Under the pieces are notes generated by a model. The model was not told where the DNA came from. It saw only the letters and a list, made by a program, of their open reading frames with translations, and made no database searches. 10,534 nt of DNA from an uncultured Clostridia bacterium (GTDB taxonomy: Bacteria > Bacillota > Clostridia > Christensenellales > Pumilibacteraceae), in contig CANQUR010000050.1 of NCBI GenBank assembly GCA_947627075.1, forward strand, positions 1-10,534. The letters are read 5' to 3'. This document shows positions 6,529 to 10,534 of this stretch, piece after piece. Position 1 is the first letter of the stretch; the number at the start of each line of letters is the position of its first letter. The position numbers were made by a program, and so were the translations under genes.

Positions 6529-7644
6529 TTATAGATCGTTCTTATAAACCTTGTTTTTTATCTCGTCATGTAACATGATGATGTCTTCAATCGAACTCGT
6601 TTCGTATATCCGAGTCGAATACAACGCTTGTTTTACAATTTTTGCTATATCGGTAAAGGCGATGCGCTTTTCGCAAAAGAGTTTGACTGCCGCTTCGTTG
6701 CTCGCGTCCAACACCGCACCCGCCGTTCCGCCTCGCTCTATGCAGTATTTACCGAGCACGGGAGCATAGAATACGTCCTCACGCTTTGGCACAAATGTAA
6801 GAGGTCTGTCAAATTCGAAATTCTTTATACCGCATTCCGTCCTTTCGGGATAGGAAAGCGCCACCGAAATGGGAAGTCGCATATCCGGCTCGGAAAGCTG
6901 TGCGAATATCGCGCCGTCCTTCATCATTACCAAAGAATGTATGACGCTTTCGGGGTGGATGACGTAATCAACTTCCTTTGTGTCAAACAGCCACCTCGCT
7001 TCGATGAGTTCGAGCGCTTTATTCATCATTGTTGCGCTGTCAATAGATATCTTCTTTCCCATTTTCCAATTGGGATGTATTGAAGCTTCGTTGGGCGTTA
7101 TGCTTTTGAGTTCTTCCTCGCTCATTCGATAGTATCTGCCGCCGCTCGCCGTAAGAATTATCTTTTTGACCTCTCCGCCCGCTCGCAAACATTGCCAAAC
7201 CGCGGAATGTTCGCTGTCGACGGGTATGATCTCGGCGCCGAACTTTTTCGCCCTATCCATTATAATTCTTCCCGCCGAAACAAGGCATTCCTTGTTCGCG
7301 AGCGCGATACGCTTTCCGCGCTCGATGAATGTCGCAAGCGCACGCATGGCGTCCACTCCGACTACGCAAAACAATATCGTGTCGCAATCGAAGCAAAGCT
7401 CGTACGCGTCTTTGCCGACCTCTGTTTTTACATTGTCGACGAGGCATTTCTTTTTATCCCAGCAAGCTTCGTTCAATAGCCCCACAGCGCGTGGTTTGAA
7501 TCGTTTTGCCTGTTCTATGAGCAGTTCGAGGTTATCATATGCAATCAAAACGTCCGCTTTGAATTCGTTTTCGTTCGCCGCTATAAAATCAAGCGCTTGC
7601 TTGCCTATCGAGCCCGTGCTCCCGAATATAGCTATTTTTTTCAT
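6529..7644 (-). CDS. dxr: 1-deoxy-D-xylulose 5-phosphate reductoisomerase
   Basis: A 371-aa Dxr (IspC), which catalyses the committed MEP step: isomerisation and NADPH-dependent reduction of DXP to MEP. The N-terminal Rossmann domain begins with GSTGSIG (8-14), and ALANKECLVSAG (114-125) is conserved. Metal ligands are D143 and E145 (PVDSEHSA) and E212 (MNKALE). Also visible are TASGG (165-169), HPNWKMG (190-196) and the PESVIHSLV region (231-239). Length is slightly below the common 380-400 aa but all core regions are present. The ATG overlaps the cdsA stop (ATGA). Being in one transcription unit with ispG and uppS ties precursor supply to undecaprenyl carrier synthesis. Confidence 0.97.
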   Translation of the reverse strand: MKKIAIFGSTGSIGKQALDFIAANENEFKADVLIAYDNLELLIEQAKRFKPRAVGLLNEACWDKKKCLVDNVKTEVGKDAYELCFDCDTILFCVVGVDAMRALATFIERGKRIALANKECLVSAGRIIMDRAKKFGAEIIPVDSEHSAVWQCLRAGGEVKKIILTASGGRYYRMSEEELKSITPNEASIHPNWKMGKKISIDSATMMNKALELIEARWLFDTKEVDYVIHPESVIHSLVMMKDGAIFAQLSEPDMRLPISVALSYPERTECGIKNFEFDRPLTFVPKREDVFYAPVLGKYCIERGGTAGAVLDASNEAAVKLFCEKRIAFTDIAKIVKQALYSTRIYETSSIEDIIMLHDEIKNKVYKNDL

Positions 7645-8519
7645 ATTGCCATAAGTATGGAGGCGTACAGAAACAGAAAAATACCTCCCATGATCAAGCC
7701 GTCGATCCTATCCATCACTCCGCCGTGTCCGGGCAGAAGATTGCCATAGTCCTTTATCCCCACTACTCGCTTTATATATGATGCAAAAATATCGCCGATT
7801 TGAGTCGTTACCGAGCACAAAAGCCCCATGCATATAAAATTGATGTAATTACCAGGTCCCGTCATGAGTGCGCCCATACCCAAAAATTCGCCTACTGCCG
7901 TGCCCGATATAAAATACATCAATACGCCGCCCAATGTGCCGCCTATAAGTCCGCCTATTGCTCCCGAAATCGTCTTGTTCGGGCTTATCCTCGGACACAA
8001 CTTTTTGCCCTTTACTATGCTTCCCACAAAGTATGCAAACGTGTCGGTAAGCGGTGCGGACACGAACAAGATCAAAAGCACGTCGGACCTATACGGTGCC
8101 GGAAAATGATTGAATCCAAGCAAATACATAAGCGCCGAAACGGGATATACAAGCACAAACATGGTAGACACCACGTTATTTGTGCCGACTTTTTTGGAAC
8201 ACAGCGAAAAGACTATCGCTATAAGGCACATGACGAGAACGACACTGTAAAAGCTCGTTATTCCGCCTATGTTCACAACGGTTTGGGCTATCATATACGC
8301 GATATATCCGAGCACAACTGTTATGCTGACTATGACCGTAAGCGGTTTCGGGAACCTTTTGCTTATAGCCGCGCACATTTCACCCGAAGCGATCAACGCG
8401 AGAAATACGATAAAGGCGTCGAAAAACGCCCAATGTACCTTAAGCGCAAGCAAAATTATCGCCGCAAATACGACGAAGATCACAATGCCCGTAATTACTC
8501 TTTTTTTTATATCTTTCAT
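7641..8519 (-). CDS. cdsA: Phosphatidate cytidylyltransferase (CDP-diglyceride synthase)
   Basis: A 292-aa integral membrane enzyme that makes CDP-diacylglycerol from phosphatidate and CTP, the precursor of phospholipids in the cytoplasmic membrane. About eight hydrophobic segments are visible (near 9-28, 30-46, 60-80, 88-107, 115-135, 146-166, 183-205 and 273-290). The C-terminal signature of the family is complete: SYIKR (247-251), KD (256-257), PGHGG (263-267) and DRID (270-273). The ISPNKTISG stretch (178-186) is the usual conserved cytoplasmic loop. Length is a little above the most common 260-285 aa. The start overlaps the uppS stop (ATGA) with only a weak upstream Shine-Dalgarno, and its own end overlaps dxr, so expression is probably coupled. 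Confidence 0.96.
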   Translation of the reverse strand: MKDIKKRVITGIVIFVVFAAIILLALKVHWAFFDAFIVFLALIASGEMCAAISKRFPKPLTVIVSITVVLGYIAYMIAQTVVNIGGITSFYSVVLVMCLIAIVFSLCSKKVGTNNVVSTMFVLVYPVSALMYLLGFNHFPAPYRSDVLLILFVSAPLTDTFAYFVGSIVKGKKLCPRISPNKTISGAIGGLIGGTLGGVLMYFISGTAVGEFLGMGALMTGPGNYINFICMGLLCSVTTQIGDIFASYIKRVVGIKDYGNLLPGHGGVMDRIDGLIMGGIFLFLYASILMAI

Positions 8520-9187
8520 TTGCCGAATCGCCTATCCCTTTTATAATATTCTGCTATAATAGAGTTTAATTCCTCTTGCGAGAAATCCGGCCAATATGTG
8601 TCGGTAAAAAACAGTTCCGTATACGCAAGCTGGTAGAGCATGAAGTTGCTCAATCGCTTTTCGCCGCCCGTCCTTATCAAAATGTCCGGATCGGGCTGAC
8701 CAGCAGTATACAAAAATTCTTCGACATGTTTCGAACCGTCGCTGTCTCGATAGAGTTGCGCCGCTCGAATAATCTCGTCTCTGCCTCCGTAATTGAGCGC
8801 AATATTTACAACGCCGCCCTTAAGCGAACTCGTCTTTTGAACGCTTTCGACGATCAGCGCCTGTGTACGCTCGTCAAAATACGTGATGTCGCCCAAAATA
8901 TTGAGACGCATATCGTATTTTATCAATTCGTCCGAGACCTCGCCTATTCTACCCATAAGCGATATAAGTCCTTTAACTTCGGACGCCGGTCTGAATTTAT
9001 TTTCGGTCGAAAATGCATAAAAGGACACATATGGCAAGGCAAGCTCGTGGCAAGCTTTCGCTATGCGCACCATAGTTTTTACCCCTTCCTTGTGTCCCGA
9101 ATTACGCGGCAAAAGGCGCTCGCGCGCCCATCTGCCGTTCCCGTCCATAATAAATGCTATATGCTTCGGACTTTTATCAGATCTCAA
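8516..9187 (-). CDS. uppS: Undecaprenyl diphosphate synthase (cis-prenyltransferase)
   Basis: A 223-aa UppS, which extends farnesyl diphosphate with isopentenyl diphosphate to the C55 carrier lipid for peptidoglycan synthesis. Catalytic D15 lies in IMDGNGRWA (13-21). STENKFRP (60-67), ALNYGGRDEI (130-139), PDPDILIRTGGEKRLSNF (165-182, with R172 and R178) and YTELFFTDTYWPDF (189-202, with E191) are all present. The protein is somewhat shorter than E. coli UppS (253 aa), mainly at the ends. At residue 64 a Lys stands where many bacterial enzymes have Trp (ENW). The only canonical start between an upstream in-frame stop and the catalytic motif is TTG at 9185-9187, so this rare start is essentially forced. 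It overlaps frr by 11 nt, and purine-rich AAGGAAG lies upstream inside frr. Confidence 0.96.
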   Translation of the reverse strand: MRSDKSPKHIAFIMDGNGRWARERLLPRNSGHKEGVKTMVRIAKACHELALPYVSFYAFSTENKFRPASEVKGLISLMGRIGEVSDELIKYDMRLNILGDITYFDERTQALIVESVQKTSSLKGGVVNIALNYGGRDEIIRAAQLYRDSDGSKHVEEFLYTAGQPDPDILIRTGGEKRLSNFMLYQLAYTELFFTDTYWPDFSQEELNSIIAEYYKRDRRFGK

Positions 9188-9752
9188 GAATTTCCGCTTC
9201 CTTATCTTTTAACAAGGAGTCGATCTTTGCTATATAGCTATCCAAGGTCTTTTGGACCTCGACGCCATAAGCCTTTTCCTCGTCCTCGGTAATTATATTG
9301 TCCTTTTTGAATCTTTTGATAACGTCCATAATGTCACGTCGCTCGTTGCGAAGCGTGACCTTGCTGTCCTCGGCTATCTTTTTCACCTGCTTGGTGAGCT
9401 CTTTGCGCCTTTCCTCGGTGAGTTGCGGGAACACGAGCCTTATCACCTTGCCGTCGTTGGTAGGCGTAATGCCTATATCCGACGCCTGTATCGCCTTCAT
9501 GACTTCCTTTAACATTGAGTTGTCCCAAAGCGAAATGACAAGCATTCTTGCCTCGGGCACCGTGATATTAGCCATGTTGTTAAGCGGTGTGGGGGTGCCG
9601 TAATAGTCGACAGTGACCTTGTTGAGTATTTGCGGATTTGCTCTGCCCGCGCGAACGGTCAAAAATTCATTGCGCAAGTAGTCTATTCCCTTTATAAGGC
9701 TTTCTTCGAATTTATCGAATTCCTCTTTGAACTGTAAGTTTGTTATTGCCAT
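9177..9752 (-). CDS. frr: Ribosome recycling factor
   Basis: A 191-aa RRF, which works with EF-G to split post-termination ribosomes; the usual length is about 185 aa. The N-terminal helix leads to the conserved RAGRANP (34-40) and VDYYGTPTPLNNMANI (48-63). The small domain II follows (about 31-104), then the long helices of domain I with conserved PQLTEERRKEL (about 109-119) and an Arg-rich RNERRD stretch (about 135-140). The ATG has GGAGGG 4 nt upstream (9757-9762). A strong promoter precedes it, so frr probably leads the transcription unit that continues through uppS, cdsA, dxr, rseP and ispG. Confidence 0.97.
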   Translation of the reverse strand: MAITNLQFKEEFDKFEESLIKGIDYLRNEFLTVRAGRANPQILNKVTVDYYGTPTPLNNMANITVPEARMLVISLWDNSMLKEVMKAIQASDIGITPTNDGKVIRLVFPQLTEERRKELTKQVKKIAEDSKVTLRNERRDIMDVIKRFKKDNIITEDEEKAYGVEVQKTLDSYIAKIDSLLKDKEAEILEI

Positions 9753-9780
9753 ACGTCCCTCCGTTTTTACATTTTTTTAT

Positions 9781-9809
9781 AGTATACCAAAATTTTGCAA
9801 ATGTGACAA
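9781..9809 (-). promoter_or_regulatory. Promoter between pyrH and frr
   Basis: On the minus strand, TTGTCA (9804-9809; 5 of 6 consensus) and TATACT (9781-9786; 5 of 6) are separated by 17 bp, with an extended -10 TGG. Transcription would start near 9774, leaving a leader of about 22 nt before the frr ATG. I see no terminator after pyrH, so read-through from upstream is also likely. Confidence 0.75.
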
Positions 9810-9815
9810 GTAAAA

Positions 9816-10511
9816 TCAATTGATAACCGTACCTATTTTTTCACCCATGCCGGCACGAACTATGGCATCATCTTCGCCAAGTCCGAACGCCACGATCGGA
9901 ATGTTGTTTTCCATACACATGGTTATGGAAGTAAGGTCCATGACCTCGAGATGACGGTTCATGACTTCCATATACGAAAGTCTGTCGAGCTTTACCGCAT
10001 TGCAGTTCTTGCGCGGATCGCAGTCGTATACTCCGTCGATGTTCTTTGCCATTATGAGCGCGTCCGCCTTTATCTGGGCGGCGCGAAGCGCGGCTCCCGT
10101 ATCGGTCGTAAAATACGGATTGCCCGTTCCGCACGCGAATATGACAATGCGTTTTTTTTCGAGATGTTTGAGCGCCTTGCGCAAAATAAACGGCTCGGCA
10201 ATAACGTTGATATTTATTGCCGTTTGAACGCGCGCGGGCACTCCTTTCGACTCTATTGCGTCGCAAAGGGCAAGCGCATTGAGCGTCGTGGCAAGCATAC
10301 CCATGTAATCGGCAGTGGATTTATCCATATGTTTTCCCTGTCTGCCTCGCCAAAAGTTGCCGCCGCCTACGACGATCGCTATCTCAGTGCCCTTTTCGCG
10401 TAGCTTGACAAGCTGATTTACCACTCTGTCCACAGTTGATTCATCAAGTCCGTAGCCGTCCTTGCCTGCAAGCGCCTCGCCGCTGAGCTTAAGTAAAACA
10501 CGTTTATACAT
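9816..10511 (-). CDS. pyrH: UMP kinase
   Basis: A 231-aa bacterial-type UMP kinase of the amino-acid kinase fold, which phosphorylates UMP to UDP in pyrimidine nucleotide synthesis. Evidence: LLKLSGEAL (6-14), the glycine-rich GGGNFWRG (49-56), ADYMGMLAT (67-75), the signature GTGNPYFTTDT (128-138) and AKNIDGVYDCDP (155-166). Length is close to the family norm of about 235-245 aa. The ATG at 10509-10511 has GGAG 7 nt upstream (inside the last 23 bases of the window), so the gene is complete. In Firmicutes pyrH usually follows rpsB and tsf, which would lie beyond the right edge. A 63-bp gap with a promoter separates it from frr. Confidence 0.97.
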   Translation of the reverse strand: MYKRVLLKLSGEALAGKDGYGLDESTVDRVVNQLVKLREKGTEIAIVVGGGNFWRGRQGKHMDKSTADYMGMLATTLNALALCDAIESKGVPARVQTAININVIAEPFILRKALKHLEKKRIVIFACGTGNPYFTTDTGAALRAAQIKADALIMAKNIDGVYDCDPRKNCNAVKLDRLSYMEVMNRHLEVMDLTSITMCMENNIPIVAFGLGEDDAIVRAGMGEKIGTVIN

Positions 10512-10534
10512 AATTTTCTCCGTCTGAAAAAAGG

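Noticed and set aside
9815..9824. Perfect palindrome ATCAATTGAT at the pyrH stop
   Set aside because: Ten bases of A/T-rich palindrome with no loop, partly coding, is easily explained by chance and is too short for a terminator.

Overview
The window is a tightly packed block of housekeeping genes, all on the minus strand. In transcription order (high to low coordinate) they are pyrH, frr, uppS, cdsA, dxr, rseP, ispG, a polC-like gene, rimP, nusA, ylxR, an L7Ae-family gene and the 5' end of infB. This order, with ylxR and an L7Ae-family gene between nusA and infB and a polC-family gene between ispG and rimP, is typical of Firmicutes, especially Clostridia. Moderate base composition and strong purine-rich ribosome binding sites agree with that. 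A genus cannot be named from the sequence; an uncultured Clostridia-type lineage is my inference.

Region 1 (about 9177-10534) holds pyrH (UMP kinase) and frr (ribosome recycling factor). A near-consensus promoter lies between them. Region 2 (about 4214-9187) is an envelope and isoprenoid set. Dxr and IspG are two steps of the MEP pathway; UppS uses its products to make undecaprenyl diphosphate; CdsA makes CDP-diacylglycerol; RseP is a site-2 intramembrane protease. Most neighbours overlap by 4 or 11 nt, so they are probably translationally coupled from the frr promoter. Region 3 (2670-4217) is the surprise. The gene in the polC position encodes only the PolC-type N-terminal region, OB fold and proofreading exonuclease (515 aa). 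It lacks the PHP domain and the whole polymerase.

Region 4 (2499-2669) is the only sizeable gap. It contains an extended -10 promoter, a possible second promoter upstream of it, and a 12-bp hairpin in the leader RNA just before rimP. Region 5 (1-2498) is the rimP-nusA-ylxR-L7Ae-infB translation and transcription operon, cut off at the window edge within infB.

No tRNA, rRNA, mobile element, CRISPR array or phage gene was seen. Nothing here looks like a new multi-gene system. The most distinctive items are the polymerase-less PolC relative, the rimP leader hairpin, the apparently non-standard infB N-terminus and the charged insert in RseP.
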